Assembly: GCF_937616625.2 (NCBI RefSeq)
Contig: NC_065571.1
Location: forward strand, 22,952,201 to 23,016,200
Direction of reading: 5' to 3'
DNA length: 64,000 bases
Source: Mercurialis annua
Lineage: Eukaryota; Streptophyta; Magnoliopsida; Malpighiales; Euphorbiaceae
In this document: positions 1-13,387 of the stretch, one piece after another
Layout of the letters: each line of letters opens with the position of its first letter
Numbering within the stretch: position 1 is the stretch's first letter
The notes under the pieces: model-generated
Told to the model about the DNA's origin: nothing
What the model saw: only the letters and a program-made list of their open reading frames with translations
Databases searched by the model: none
Made by a program: the position numbers and the translations under genes

Positions 1-3000
1 ACAAAAGTTTACAAATGTTACGAAACAAATCAAAGAGTTTCACCCTTTTAGCAAATTAAACGTTTACAAAGGTTACGAAACAAATCCAAACGTTTCACCT
101 TTTCAGCGATATAAGCCAAACGTTTACAAACGATACGAAACAAATCTAAACATTTCCCCTTTTTAGCGATTTAAGCCAAACGTTACGAAACAAATCCAAA
201 TGTTTCACCTTTTTAACGATTTAAGCCTAATGTTTACAAACAATATGAAACAAATCCAGACGTTTCGCCTTTATAGAGATTTAAGCCAAACGTTTACAAA
301 CGTTACGAAACAAATCCAAACGTTTCACCTTTTAAGAGAGTTAAGCCAAACGTTTACAAACGTTATGAAACAAAACCAAACGTTTAAAACATTACGAAAC
401 AAATCCAAACGTTTTACATTTTTAGCGATTTATGCCAAACCTTTAGAAAAGTTACCAAACAAAACCAAGTATTTCACCTTTTTAGCAATTTAAGCCAAAT
501 GTTTACAAACGTTATAAAACTAATCCAAGTGTTTCACCTTTTTAGCGATTTAAGCCAAACGTTTACAAACGTTACGAAACAAATCCACGCGTTTCTCCTT
601 TTTAGCAATTTAAGCCAAAGGATTACAAACGTTACGAAACAAATCAAAGCGTTTCAGCTTTTTAGCAAATTAAGCCAAACGTTTACAAAGGTTACGAAAC
701 AAATCCAAACATTTCACCTTTTTAGCGATTTAAGCCAAACGTTTACAAACGACACGAAACAAATCTAAAGGTTTCACCTTTTTAGCGATTTAAGCATAAC
801 GATTACAAACGTTACGAAACATATCCAAATGTTTCACCGTTTTAATGATTTAAGCCAAATATTTACAAATGATATGAAACAAATCCAAACGTTTCGCCTT
901 TATAGCGCGTTAAGCCAAACATTTACAAAAGTGACGACACAAATCCAAACTTTTCACCTTTTTAGCGATATAAGCCAAACGTTTACAAACGATACGAAAC
1001 AAATCTTAACCTTTCACATTTTTAGGGATTTAAGCCAAACGTTTACAATAGATACGAAACAAATCCAAATGTTTCACCTTTTTAAAGATTTAAGCCAAAT
1101 GTTTACAAACGATATGAAACAAATCTAGACGTTTCGTCTTTGTAGCAATTTAAGCCAAACGTTTACAAACGTTACGAAACAAATCCAAACTTTTCACTTT
1201 TTTAGAGATTTAAGCCAAACGTTTACAAATGTTACGAAACAAAACCAAACGTTTAAAACGTTACGAAACAAATCCAAACGTTTTACATTTTTAGCAATTT
1301 ATGCCAAACCTTTAGAAAAGTTACCAAACAAAACTATGTATTTCACCTTTTTAGCAATTTAAGCCAAATGTTTACAAACGTTAAAAACTAATCCAAGCGT
1401 TTCACCTTTTTAGCGATTTAAGCCAAACGTTTACAAACGTTACGAAACAAATCCAAGCATTTCTCCTTTTTAGCAATTTAAGCCAAAGGATTACAAACGT
1501 TACGAAACAAATCAAAGCGTTTCACCTTTTTAGCATATTAAGCCAAACGTTTACAAAGGTTACGAAACAAATCCAAACATTTCCCCTATTTAGCGATTTA
1601 AGTCAAACGTTTACAAACGATATGAAACAAATTTAAACGTTTCACCTTTTTAGCGATTTAAGCCAAACGTTTACAAACGTTACGAAACAAATCCAAATGT
1701 TTCACCGTTTTAATGATTTAAGCCAAATATTTACAAACGATATGAAACAAATCCAAACGTTTTGCCTTTATAGAGATTTAAGCCAAACGTTTACAAAAGT
1801 TACGAAACAAATCCAAACGTTTCACCTTTTTAGCGATTTAAGCCAAACGTTTACAAACGTTACGAAACAAAACCAATCGTTTTAAACGTTACGAAACAAA
1901 ACCAAACGTTTTACATTTTTTGCAATTTAAGCCAATGCTTTACAAACGTTTCAAACCAAAACCAAGCATTTCACCTTTTTAGCAATTTAAGCCAAATGTT
2001 TACAAACGTTACGAAAGTGATCTAAGCGTTTCACCTTTTTAGCAATTTAAGCCAAATGTTTACGAACGTTACGAAACAAATCCAAACATTTTACCTTTTT
2101 AAACATTTACAAACGTATGAAATAAATCCAAACGTTTCACCTTTTTGAGATTTAAGCCAAACGTTTACAAAGGTTACGAAACAAATCCAAGCGTTTCATC
2201 TTTCTAGCAATTTAAGCCAAATGTTTGCAAACCTTACGAAACAAATCCAAGCGTTTAACCTTTTTAGCAATTTAAGCAAAACGTTTACAAAAGTTACAAA
2301 ACAAATCCAAGCGTTTCTCCTTTTTAGAAATTCAGGCCAAACATATACAAAAGTTACGAAACAAATCAAAATGTTTCACGTTTTTAGAAATTTAAGCCAA
2401 ATATTTACAAATATTACGAAACAAATCCAAACGTTTCACCTTTTTAGCGATTTAAGCCAAACATTTACAATGGTTATGAAACAAATCCAAATGTTTCACA
2501 TTTTAAAAAATTTAAGCCATATGTTTACAAACATTAAGAAACAAATCAAAGAGTTTCACCTTTTTAGCAATTTAAGAAAAACGTTTACAAATGTTCCGAA
2601 ACAAATCCAAGTGTTTCACCTTTTCAGCAATTTAAGACAAACGTTTACAAAGGTTACGAAACAAATCTATATGTTTCCCCTTTTTCGCGATTTGAGCCAA
2701 ACGTTTACAAACGCTACGAAAAAAAACCAAAAGTTCAAAACATTACGAAACAAATCCATACGTTTGACATTTTTAGTGTTTTAAGCCAAACCTTTACAAA
2801 CGCTATGAAATAAATCCAAACGTTTCACATTTTTTGAAATATAAGCAGAACGTTTACAAATGTTACGAAACAGATCCAAGCGTTTCATCTTTTTTGCAAT
2901 TTAAGCCAAACGTTTACTAACGTTCAAAAACTAATCCAAGCGTTTCACCTTTTTAGTAATTTAAGCCAAACTTTTAAAAACTTTGCAAAACTAATCCAAG

Positions 3001-5240
3001 CATTTCACCTTTTTAGCAAATTAAGCCAAACGTTTACAAACGTTACTAAACAAATCCAAGCATTTAACCTTTTTAGCGAAATAAGCAAAATTTTATAAAC
3101 GCTACGAAACAAATCCAAATGTTTCACGTTTTTAGCGATTTAAACCAAACATTGATAAAGGATACGAAATAAATCCAATCGTTTCACCTTTTTAGCGATT
3201 TAAGTCAAACGTTTACAAACGTTATGAAACAAATCCAAGCGTTTCTCTTATATAGCAAACGAAACAAATCAAAGCGTTTCACCTTTTTAGCAAATTAAGC
3301 CAACCATTTACAAAGGTTACGAAACAAATCCAAACGTTTAACCTTTTTAGCGATTTAAGCCAAACATTTAAAAACGATACGAAAAAAATCTAGATGTTTC
3401 ACCTTTTTACTGATTTAAGCCAAACTTTTACAAACGTTACGAAACAAATCCAAACGTTTCGCCTTTTTAGCAATATAAGCCAAATGTTTACAAACGTTGT
3501 GAAACAAATCCAAACTTTTCGCCTTTATAGCAATATAAGCCAAACGTTTACAAACGTTACGAAACAAATCCAAACGTTTTACATTTTCAGCGATTTAAGC
3601 CAAACGTTTACAAACGTTTAAAACGTTACGAAACAAATCCAAACGTTTTACATTTTTAGTGATTTAAGCCAAACCTTTACAAACCTTACGAAACAAAACA
3701 TCACATTTCACCTTTTTAGCAATTTAAGCCAAATGTTTACAAACGTTACGAAACAAAACCAAATGTTTCACCGTTTTAGAAATTTAAGACAAATGTTTAC
3801 AAACGTTACGAAAAAAAATCCAAACGTTTCACCTTTTTAACGATATAAGCAAAACGTTTACAAAGGTTATGAAACAAATCAAAATATTTCACCTTTTAAG
3901 CAATTTAACCCATATGTTTACAAACGTTACGAAACAAATCAAAGCATTTTACCTTTTTAGCAATTTAAGCCAAATGTTTACAAACGTTACGAAACAAATT
4001 CACGTGTTTCACCTTTTTAGAAATTTAAACCAAACGTTTACAAACGTTACGAAACAACTCCAAACGTTTCACCTTTTTAACGATTTATGTCAAACGTTTA
4101 CAAACGTTACGAAACAAATCCAAACGTTTCACATTTTTAGCAATTTAAGCCAAACGTTTACAAACGTTACGAAACCAAAACCAAGCGTTTTCACATTTTA
4201 TGCAATTTAAGCAAACGTTTACAAACGTAGCGAAACAAATCAAAGTGTTTCACCGTTTTAGCAATATAAGCCAAACGTTTACAAACGTTACGAAAAAAAT
4301 CCAAGCGTTTCACCTTGTTAGCAATTTAAGCCAAACATTGACAAACTTTACGAAACAAATCCAAGCGTTTCACCTTTTTAGCAATTTAAGCCAAACGTTT
4401 ACAAACGTTATGAAACAAATCAAAACATTTTACCTTTTTAGCGATTTAAGCCAAACGTTTACAAACGGTACGAAACAAATCCAAACGTTTCCTATTTTTA
4501 GCGATTTAAGCCAAACGTTTACAAACGCTACGAAACAAATCCAAACGTTTCGCCTTTTTAGCAATGTAAGCCAAACGTTTACAAACTTTACGAAACAAAT
4601 CCAAGCGTTTCACCTTTTTAGCAATTTAAGCCAAACGTTTACAAACGTTACAAAACAAATTCAAGCGTTTCACACTTTTAGAAATTTAAGGGAAACGTTT
4701 ACAAAAGTTACGAAAAAGATCCAAACGTTTCACCTTTTTAGAGATTTATATCGAACGTTTACAAACGTTACGAAACAAAACCAAACGTTTCACCTTTTTA
4801 GCAATTTTTGCCAAACGTTTACAAATGTTACTAAACAAATTCAAAGGTTTCCCCACTTTAGCGATTTAAGCCAAACGTTTTAAACTTTACGAATCAAATC
4901 CAAACATTTTACCTTTTTAGCGATTTAAGCCAAACGTTTATAAACGTTGTGACACAAATCCAAACGTTTCACATTTAAAGCGATTTAAGCCAAACGTTTA
5001 CAAACATTAAGAAACAAAACCAAGCGTTTCACCTTTTTAAGATTTTAAGCCAAACATTTACAAACATTACGAAACAAATTCAAGCGTTTCACCATTTTAG
5101 CAATTTAAGCTAAACTATAAAGGTTATGAAACAAATCCAAATGTTTCACCTATTTAGCAATTTACGCCTTATGTTTACAAACGTTACGAAACAAATCAAA
5201 GCGTTTTACCTTTTTTTAGAAATTTAAGCCAAACGTTTAC
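1..5240 (+). repeat. 60-bp satellite array, + orientation
   Basis: Head-to-tail copies of an AT-rich monomer of 60 bp fill this stretch; the printed 60-base lines stay nearly in phase for kilobases. Landmarks in order within a monomer are GTTACGAAACAAATCCAAA, CGTTTCACCTTTTTAGC, GATTTAAGCCAAA and CGTTTACAAACG. Copies differ by roughly 5-20%, mostly C-to-T or G-to-A changes at CpG, with occasional half-monomer deletions (for example near 385-400, 1250 and 3620). Because 60 is a multiple of three, one frame stays open and gives 20-residue peptide repeats; I see no sign that this is coding. The array continues off the left edge. Satellite family not recognised. Confidence 0.97.
199..1900 (+). repeat. 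Higher-order repeat of about 869 bp in the satellite
   Basis: Distinctive variant monomers recur in the same order at a spacing of 868-869 bp. Pairs include the variants at 199 and 1068, the variant CTTTAGAAAAGTTACC at 441 and 1310, and the variant TTTCACCGTTTTAATG at about 831 and 1699. Each unit is about 14.5 monomers, the half coming from a shortened monomer with GTTTAAAACRTTACG. The 1-bp drift is a deletion near 1383. Two copies can be followed; the second fades after about 1900. Confidence 0.8.
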
Positions 5241-5929
5241 GTAAAGGTGGCATAAATCGCTAAAAACGTTAAATGTTTTGTTTTGTTTCGTAACGGTTGT
5301 AAAAATTTGGCTTAAATTGCTAAAAGGGTGAAACCTTTGGATTTGTTTCGTAACATTTATAGACGTTTGGCTTAAATTGTTAAAAAGGTGAAACGTTTGG
5401 ATTTGTTCCGTAACCTTTCTAAACGTTTGCCTTAAATCGCTAAAAAAATCCTAACGTTTGGTTTTGTTCCGTAACGTTTGTAAACGTTTGGCTTCAATCG
5501 GTAAAAAGGTGAAACATTTGGATTTTTTTTGTAACGTTTGTAAACGTTTGGCTTATATCGCTAAAAAGGTGACACGTTTGGATTTGTTTCGTAAACTTTG
5601 TAAACGTTTGGCTTAAATCACTAAAAAAGTAAAACGTTTGGATTTGTTTCGTAATGTTTGTAAACGTTTGGCTTAAATCGCTAAAATGGTAAAACATTTG
5701 CATTTGTTTCGTAAGGTTTGTAAACATTTGGCTTAAATCCATAAAAAGGTGAAACGTTTGGATTTGTTTCGTAATATTTATAAATGTTTGGCTTAAATCG
5801 CTAAATCGCTAAAAACGTGAAAAGTTGGGTTTTGTTTCGTAACGTTTGTAAACATTTGGCTTAAATTGCTAAAAAGGTTAAACGTTTTGTTTTATTTCGT
5901 AACGTTCTTAAACGTTTGGCTTACATTTT
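5241..5929 (-). repeat. 60-bp satellite, inverted segment
   Basis: The same monomer is read here in the opposite direction (landmarks GGTGAAACGTTTGG, TTTGTTTCGTAACG, TTTGTAAACGTTTGGC). The flip at 5240/5241 lies at the centre of the perfect 10-bp palindrome TTTACGTAAA (5236-5245). One half-period irregularity (TCGCTAAATCGCT) is seen near 5800. Confidence 0.95.
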
Positions 5930-6194
5930 TAGCAATTTAATCCAAACGTTTAAAATGTTTCGCCTATTTAGCGATTTAAGCCAAACGTTTACCAACGTTA
6001 TGAAACAAATCCAAACGTTTCACATTTTTAGCGATTTAAACCAAACATTTACAAACGTTACAGAACAAAATCAAACGTTTAAAACGTTACGAATCAAATC
6101 TAAACGTTTCAATTTTTTAGCGATATAAGGCAAACTTTTACAAATGTTACGAAAGAAAACCAAACCTTTCACCGTTTTAGCGATTGAATCCAAA
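5930..6194 (+). repeat. Short + orientation satellite island
   Basis: About 4.5 monomers return to the orientation of the left block, between two minus-oriented segments. The left junction is inside ...GGCTTACATTTTTAGC... and the right junction is at an imperfect palindrome AATCCAAACGCTTGGATT around 6187-6204. The monomers are irregular, with shortened units near 5940-5955 and 6075-6095. Confidence 0.9.
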
Positions 6195-9100
6195 CGCTTG
6201 GATTTAAAACCTTTGTAAACTCTTGGATTTGTTTCGTAACGTTTGTAAACGTTTGGCTTCAATCGCTAAAAAGGTTAAACGCTTGGATTTGTTTCATAAT
6301 GTTTGTTAACGTTCGGTTTAAATTGCTAAAAAGGTGAAACACATGGATATGTTCCGCAACGTTTGTAAACGTTTAGTTTAAATCGCTAAAAAGGTGAAGC
6401 GTTTGGATATGTTTCGTAACGCTTGTAAACTTTTGGCTTAAATAGCTAAAAAGGTGAAATAATTGGATTTGTTTTGTAACGTTTGTAAAAGTTCGGCTTA
6501 AATTGCTAAAAAGATGAAACGCTTGGATTTGTTTCGTAACGTTCGCAAACGTTTGGCTTATATAGCCAAAAAGGTGAAACATTTTGATTTATTTCGATAC
6601 GTTTGAAACGTTTGGCTTAAATCGCTAGTAAGGTGAAACGTTTTGATTTGTTTCGTAACGTTTGTAAACGTTTAGCTGCAATCACTAAAAAGGTGAAACG
6701 TTTAGATTTGTTTAATAACATTTGTAAACGTCCGGCTTAAATTGCTGAAAAGGTGAAACTCTTGGATTTGTTTCGTAATGTTTGTAAACGTTTGGATTAA
6801 ATTGCTAAAAATGTGAAACATTTAGATTTGTTTCGTAAAGTTTGTAAAAGTTTGGCTTAAATCGCTAAAAAAGGGAAACGTTTGGATTTGTTTTGTAACG
6901 TTTGTAAATGTTTGGCTTAAATCGCTAAAAAGGGGAAATGTTTGGATTTGTTTCATAACGTTTGTAAACGTTTGGCTTGAATCACTAAAATGGTGAAACA
7001 TCTGGATTTGTTTCGTAACCTTTCTAACCGTTTGGCTTACATCACTAAAATTGGAAAACATTTGGATTTGTTTCATAACATTTGTAAACGTTTGGCTTAA
7101 ATCGCTAAAAATGTGTAACGTTTGTAAACGTTTGGCTTAAATCGCTAAAAAGGTGAAACATTTGGATTTGTTTCGTAACGTTTACAAATGTTTGGCTTAA
7201 ATTGCTAAAAAGCGGAAATGTTTGGTTTTGTTTCATAACGTTTTTAAACATTTGGCTTAAATCGTTAAAAATATGAAACGTTTGGTTTTGTTTCGTAATA
7301 TTTTTAAACGGTTAGCTTAAATGGCTAAAAAGATGAAACGCTTGGATTTGTTTTGTAACGTTTGTACAGGTTTGGCTTAAATCGCTAAAATGGGGAAACG
7401 TTGGGATTTGTTTCGTATCGTTTTTTAAACGTTTGGCTTAAATCGCTAAAAAGGCAAAACGTTTGGATTTGTTTCGTAACGTTTATAAACTTTTGGCTTA
7501 AATCGCTAAAAAGGTGAAACGTTTGGATTTGATTTGAAACATTTATAAACGTTCGTCTTAAATCGCTAAAAATGAGAAACCTTTTTTTTGTTCCATAACG
7601 TTTGTAAAGGTTTGGTTTAAATCGCTAAAAAGTTGAAACATTTGATTTTGTTTTCGTAACGTTTGTAAAAGTGGCATAATTCGTTAAAAAGGTGAAACAT
7701 TTTGTTTTTTTTTTCGTAACGGTTGTAAACATTTGGTTTAATTTGCTAAAAAGGTGAAACCTTTGAATTTGTTTCCTAACGTTTGTAGACGTTGGCTTAA
7801 ATTGTTAAAAAGGTGAAACGTTTGGATTTGTTCCATAACCTTTCTAAACATTTGGCTTAAATCGCTAACAAAATCCAAATGTTTGGTTTTGTTTCGTAAC
7901 GTTTGTAAACATTTGGCTTCAATCGGTAAAAAGGTGAAACATTTGGATTTGTTTTGTAATGTTTGTAAACGTTTGGCTTATATCGCTAAAAAGGTTACAC
8001 GTTTGAATTTGTTTCGTAACATTTTTCAACGTTTGGCTTAAATCGCTAAAAAAGTGAAACGTTTAGATTTGTTTACTAACGTTTGGCTTAAATCGCTAAA
8101 AAGGTGAAATGTTTGGATTTGCTTCGTAACGTTTGTAAACATTTGGCTTAAATTGCTAAAAAGGTGAAATGTTTGTATTTGTTTCGTAATGTTTGTAAAC
8201 GTTTGGCTTAAATCGCTAAAAAGGTGAAACACTTGGATTTGCTTCGTATCGTTTGTGAACGATTGGCTTAAATTGCTAAAAAGGTGAAACGTTTGGATTT
8301 GTTTCGTAACGTTTGTAAACGTTTGGCTTAAATCGCTTAAATGGGGAAATGTTTGGATTTGTTTCGTAACATTTTTAAATGTTTGGCTTAAATCCCTAAA
8401 AAAGGGGAAACGTTTGGATTTGTTTCGTAACGTTTGTAAACGTTTGGCTTAAATCGCTAAATAGGGGAAACGTTTTGATTTATTTCATAACGTTTGTAAA
8501 CGTTTGGCTTAAATTGCTATAAAATTTAACCATTTGGATTTATTTCGTAAAGTTCTAAACGTTTGGCAAAAATCGCTAAAACGGTAAAACATTTGGATTT
8601 CTGTAATAACGTTTGTAAACGTTTGGCTAAAATTGCTAAAAAGGCGAAACGTTTGGTTTTGTTTCATAACCTTTGTAAATGTCCGGTTTAAATCATTAAA
8701 AAGGTGAAACGGTTGGATTTGTTTTGTAACGTTCGAAACGTTTGGATTTGTTTCGTAACGTTTGCAAACGTTTGGCTTCAATCACTAAAAAGGTGAAATG
8801 TTTGGATTTGTTTCGTAACGTTTTGAACGTTTGGCTTAAATCACTAAAAATATGAAACGTTTTGATTTGTTTTGTAACGTTTACAAACGTTTGGTTTTGT
8901 TTCGTAACGTTTATAAACGTTTGTCATAAATCGCTGAAATGGGGAAACGTTTGGTGTTGTTTAGTAACGTTTGTAAACGTTCAAATTTATTTCGTAACGT
9001 ATTAAACGTTTAATTTTGTTTCGTAACGTTTGTAAACGTTTGGCATAAATCGCTAAAAAGGTGAAACGTTTGGTTTTGTTTCGTAACGTTTGTAAACGTT

Positions 9101-10312
9101 TGGCTTAAATTGCAAAAAAGGTGAAACGTTTGGCTTACATCGGTAAAAAGGTAAAATGTTTGGATTTATTTCGTAATATTTGTAAACGTTTGGCTTAAAT
9201 CGCTAAAAAGGGGAAACATTTGGTTTTTTTTCGTAACATTTGTAAACGTTTGGCTTATATCGCTAAAAAGGTGAAACATTTGCTTTTGTTTCGTAACGTT
9301 TGTAAACGTTTGGATTTGTTTTGTAACGTTTGTTTCGTAACGTTTTAAACGTTTGGTTTTATTTCGTAACGTTTGTAAACATTTGGGTTAAATCGCTAAA
9401 AAGGGGAAACATTTGGTTTTGTTTCGTAATGTTTGTAAACGTTTGGCTTAAATCGAGAAAAAGGTGAAACATTTGGTTTTGTTTTGTAACGTTTATAAAC
9501 GTTTGTATTTGTTTCGTAATGTTTGTTTCTTAACGTTTTAAACGTTTTGTTTTGTTTTGTAATGTTTATAAACGTTTGGCTTAAATCGCTAAAAAGGTGA
9601 AACGTTTGGTTTTGTTTCGAAATGTTTGTAAACGTTTGGCTTACATCGCTAAAAGGTGGAAGTTTTGGATTTGTTTCGTAACGTTTGGGTTGAATCACTA
9701 AAAAGGTGAAACGTTTGGAGTGTTTCGTAGCGTTTGTAAACGTTTGGCTTAAATCGCTAAAACTATGAATTATTTGGTTTTTTTCCGTAGCATTAGAAAA
9801 CATTTGGCTTAAATTGCTAAAAGGTGAAACGCTTGGATTTGTTTCGTAACGTTTGTAAACGTTTGGCTTAAATGTCTAAAAAGGTGAAACGTTTGGTTTT
9901 GTTTCGTAATATTTGTAAACGTTTGGCTTAAATTGAGATAAAGGTGAAACACTTTGATTTGTTTGGTAACGTTTGTAAACGTTTGGCTTAAATCGCTAAA
10001 AATGTGAAAGGTTTGGTTTTGTTTCGTAAAGTTAGTAACATTTTGCTTAAATTGCTAAAAAGGTGAAATTCTTGTATTTGTTTCGTAACGTTTGTAAACG
10101 TTTGGCTTAAATTGCTAAAAAGGTGAAACATTTCGATTTGTTTCGTAACCTTTTTTAATGCTTGGCTTAAATCGCTAAAAAGGTGAAACGTTTGAAATTT
10201 CGTAACGTTTGTAAACGTTTTGCTTAAATTGCTAAAAAGGTTAAATGCTTGGAATTGTTTTATATCGTTTGTAAACGTTTGGCTTATATTTCTAAAAAAG
10301 TGAAATGTTTGG
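6195..10312 (-). repeat. 60-bp satellite array, - orientation
   Basis: About 68 monomers in minus orientation. Most are full length. Shortened units of the type TGTTTCGTAACGTTTTAAACG occur at 9331 and 9524, marking a higher-order unit of about 193 bp that recurs elsewhere in the array. The array is interrupted at 10312/10313, inside the motif TTTGGA, by a non-satellite block. Confidence 0.96.
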
Positions 10313-10733
10313 ACCACTGCCGGAGTGAAAAAACTTTTCTTTGTCCGACCAACCTAATAGTTGCCTTATATGAATGCATAGAGTCTAAGGGCGACTTTAC
10401 GCTCTCCCCCTAATTGTGCAAACCTGAACGCAGCGAGGGGAAGGGGGCCAAAGCCTCCTATCTTTCAATCAAATAAGAAAGCTACGGTCCTTCGCCACTA
10501 CTAAGATGGATTTCTCTTCAACGGTACTCTAGCTCACCCACTCTCTGGCGAGAATTAGTGCGAGGGGATGCGATGCGCATCGATCTCACTCCCGAAACCA
10601 GGGATACTTTTAATGGAGCCATAGCAGCACCCGAGTAGTTCCTAATCTTGTTCACCTCAAAATTGATTTTAAAATCTCCGATAATAGTTCATCCGGGTCC
10701 AGATCTGGAAGTAGCATCAATGGTCTGTTTCGC
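10313..10733. other. Organelle-like insert, possible NUMT (mitochondrial DNA)
   Basis: This 421-bp block has no satellite similarity, no terminal repeats, no poly-A tail and a much more balanced base composition than its surroundings. Phrases such as GAAAGCTACGGTCCTTCGCC and GATCTCACTCCCGAAACC have the look of plant mitochondrial DNA, and no long open frame is seen. I infer a nuclear insertion of mitochondrial sequence patched into a break in the satellite. Alternatives are a plastid or low-copy nuclear filler fragment. The source could not be confirmed without a search. Confidence 0.45.
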
Positions 10734-11439
10734 CAACATTTGGTTTTGTTTCGTAACGTTTGTAAACGTTCGGCTTAAAACGCTAAAAATGTGAAACGTT
10801 TGTATTTGTTTCGTAACGTTTGTAAACGTTTGGCTTCAATCGCTAAAAAGGTAAAACGTTTGAATTTGTTTTGTAACGTCTGTAAACGTTTGGCTTAAAA
10901 TGCTAAAAAGGTGGCACGTTTGGATTTGTTTCGTAACCTTTGTAAACGTTTGGCTTAAATCGCTAAAAGGGTGAAATATTTGGTTTTGTTTCGTAACCTT
11001 TGTAAACGTTTGGCTTAAATTGCTAAAAAGGTGAAACGTTTGGATTTGTTTCCTAACGTTTGTAAACGTTTCGCTAAAATAGCTAAAAGGGTGACACGTT
11101 TGGATTTGTTTCGTAACATTTGTAAACGTTTTGCTTAAATCACTAAAAAGGTGAAACGTTTTTATTTGTTTCGTAAAATTTGTAAATGTATGGCTTAAAT
11201 CGTTAAAAAGGTGAAACATTTGGATTTGTTTCATAACGTTTGTAAACGTTTGGCTTAAATCGCTAAAAAAGGGAAACGTTTGGATTGGTTCCGTAAAGTT
11301 TGAAATCATTTGGCTTAAATCGCAAAAAAGGTGAAATGTTTTGTTTTATTTCGTTACGTTTGTACACGTTTGGCTTAAATCACTAAAAAGGTGAAACGTT
11401 TGGATTTGTTTCATACCGTTTGTAAACGTTTGACTTAAA
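10734..11439 (-). repeat. 60-bp satellite array, - orientation
   Basis: About 12 monomers continue the minus-oriented array after the 421-bp insert, in the same orientation on both sides. The block ends at ...TTGACTTAAA, where the copia LTR begins. Confidence 0.95.
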
Positions 11440-13387
11440 TGTTTGTGCAGCGGGACGCGAGTGTCTGAATCGTATATTTCAATTCAAAATCGAAATTCCA
11501 ACAATCTGGAGGCTAAAGTTGATCATATAAACAAAAAATGGATCGTCGTATCATTTAGTAATTAAAGCACGCATCTAGGAATCGTTAGAAGAATACCTAT
11601 GTTGATTCTCGAACGATTCATGTAGTCCAGAAAGTGCGGCGACCTCAAGCTCGTCCACACGAGTGTGCGTCCGATTGAATCCTCGCTTTGAAGTAATCCG
11701 CAAGAGTTCCTCTTCCCGAGCAGCCCTAAGCTCAAACTCTCGTCGCGATTACGTCCTTACTCGGATGTATGAAAAACATAGCCATGTTTTTCCCGTGATT
11801 GATGACTACTTGAACTCCTTCAAATACCTTTCTCTCTCTACAACTTGGTATTGTAGTGAGATGTTTCTTATGGTGTGTCTTTTGCCTTAACATTCATGAA
11901 CTATATATAGGCTTGGAGGTTTATTGTTCTTAAGACACATGGAAACACAAGTATTGCCACCATGTGACACCTAGCTACATATGTGTCACTTGTGACATCA
12001 TCTCCATGATATCATCTTCATTACATGATATCACTATATTGCATCATCATTCCACTAATTTATAATTAGTTCTTTAAGTATCATTAATTATACTAATTAA
12101 TTACTTAAGCCTTCTAATCATAAAATTTGATTAAAATATAATTAGGTTCCTACTAATTTAAAACTCTTATGAATTAGTCCCTAATTAACTTGGATAAATA
12201 CAATTAGGTTCTTACTAATTTATAACTCTTATAAACTAGTCTCTAATTTGTACTTCTTTTTTATTTTAGATTAATTTCCGAGATATGCTAGTATCTATAT
12301 GAAATTGATTTTTCGTAAACTCAATCGGCTGCACACTCTATTGTTTGTGACTAACTAGGTGCACATCTATATGGCAGCGAGAGTCATAAGAAACGCCTTT
12401 CTTATATTAAATAATTAAAACCCATTTAATTATTAATTCTCATATATAGAGAGTGACGTCTAGCAACATATCACGACCCTCAAATAGAGATGAATGTTTC
12501 GATGTATTCTTTATGAACCAATGTTCATAATACCATATACTCAAAATTCCATTCATCTAAGATTCCAATCTCGACTAATGTCACGATTAGGTAAAACACT
12601 GTTTGTCTTGATCATATGACCTCTTCTCTCAATTCTAAATCTGGATAAATATGACTTCCACTAGAAACGACTTTCTAAGTAAGTCATATACACCTGCGTA
12701 GGTTTTTATCATCCATCAAGGACAATTCGAGATAGCATAGAATCTTGTCTCCGTTCATCCAGAGTGATGAATCCTTTCTAAGTTAAACCCCTATCTCCAT
12801 ATACAACTAACTTGAGCCAACACATCCCGCGGCTCTAGCTCATGAAAGATCTAGGGTTAAGGAGTATCAAACTCTAATCACCTATATACAAGATAGTGTC
12901 ACCGCAAGTCAAAGGACATATGTACAATTATGAACTAGACGACATTAAAAATTGATTTTAATGAATTACCATGTATAAGTCATCTAGCGTCACTTGTTCG
13001 ACTCACTCAACACGTTGAGTGTCCACTTGTTTATTCTGATCCCAATCAAGTAGTATGAGACTAACTACTTCCTATAATTTAGTAACTCTTTACTAATTAG
13101 GAGAATAAATAGAGGTGACGATTTTTCCGGGATAATGCGATGCCCTTATTCGTAGGATCCCATCGATCGTGAACGGTTATTTAGCTCACTTGTATAATAG
13201 AATTTGTCACTCATATTCTTAACAGCTTAAGAATAGATTCTACCACAATGTGATGAGGACAATACGTAATAAATGAACACTTAGTTCATAAGATACTTAG
13301 ATCAAATAAAACATATATATCTTGGCCATTGGGATTAGTTCTAGAAATATACGTGATTAAATGGCCCTAGGGCACATACTACTAACA
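11440..13387 (-). repeat. 3' LTR of the copia element
   Basis: On the minus strand it opens TGTTAGTAGTATGTG at 13387 and closes ...GCTGCACAAACA at 11440. The end sequence (plus strand GCAGCGGGACGCGAG) recurs at 18009, next to the primer site, which fixes it as an LTR end. The interior is AT-rich with several ATTAATTA-type runs. The first 500 bp on the plus strand contain chance open frames only. Confidence 0.85.

Noticed and set aside
2221..4883. Long open frames (up to 227 codons) of 20-residue repeats such as MFTNVTKQIQTFHLFSDLSQ, on both strands along the satellite
   Set aside because: A 60-bp monomer is three times 20 codons, so any stop-free frame stays open across units. Frames end wherever an indel or stop variant occurs, starts are arbitrary, and variation is CpG-driven, not codon-like.
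1..10312. CRISPR-like regular repeats
   Set aside because: The whole 60-bp period is similar, with no unique spacers and no cas genes, in a plant genomic setting.
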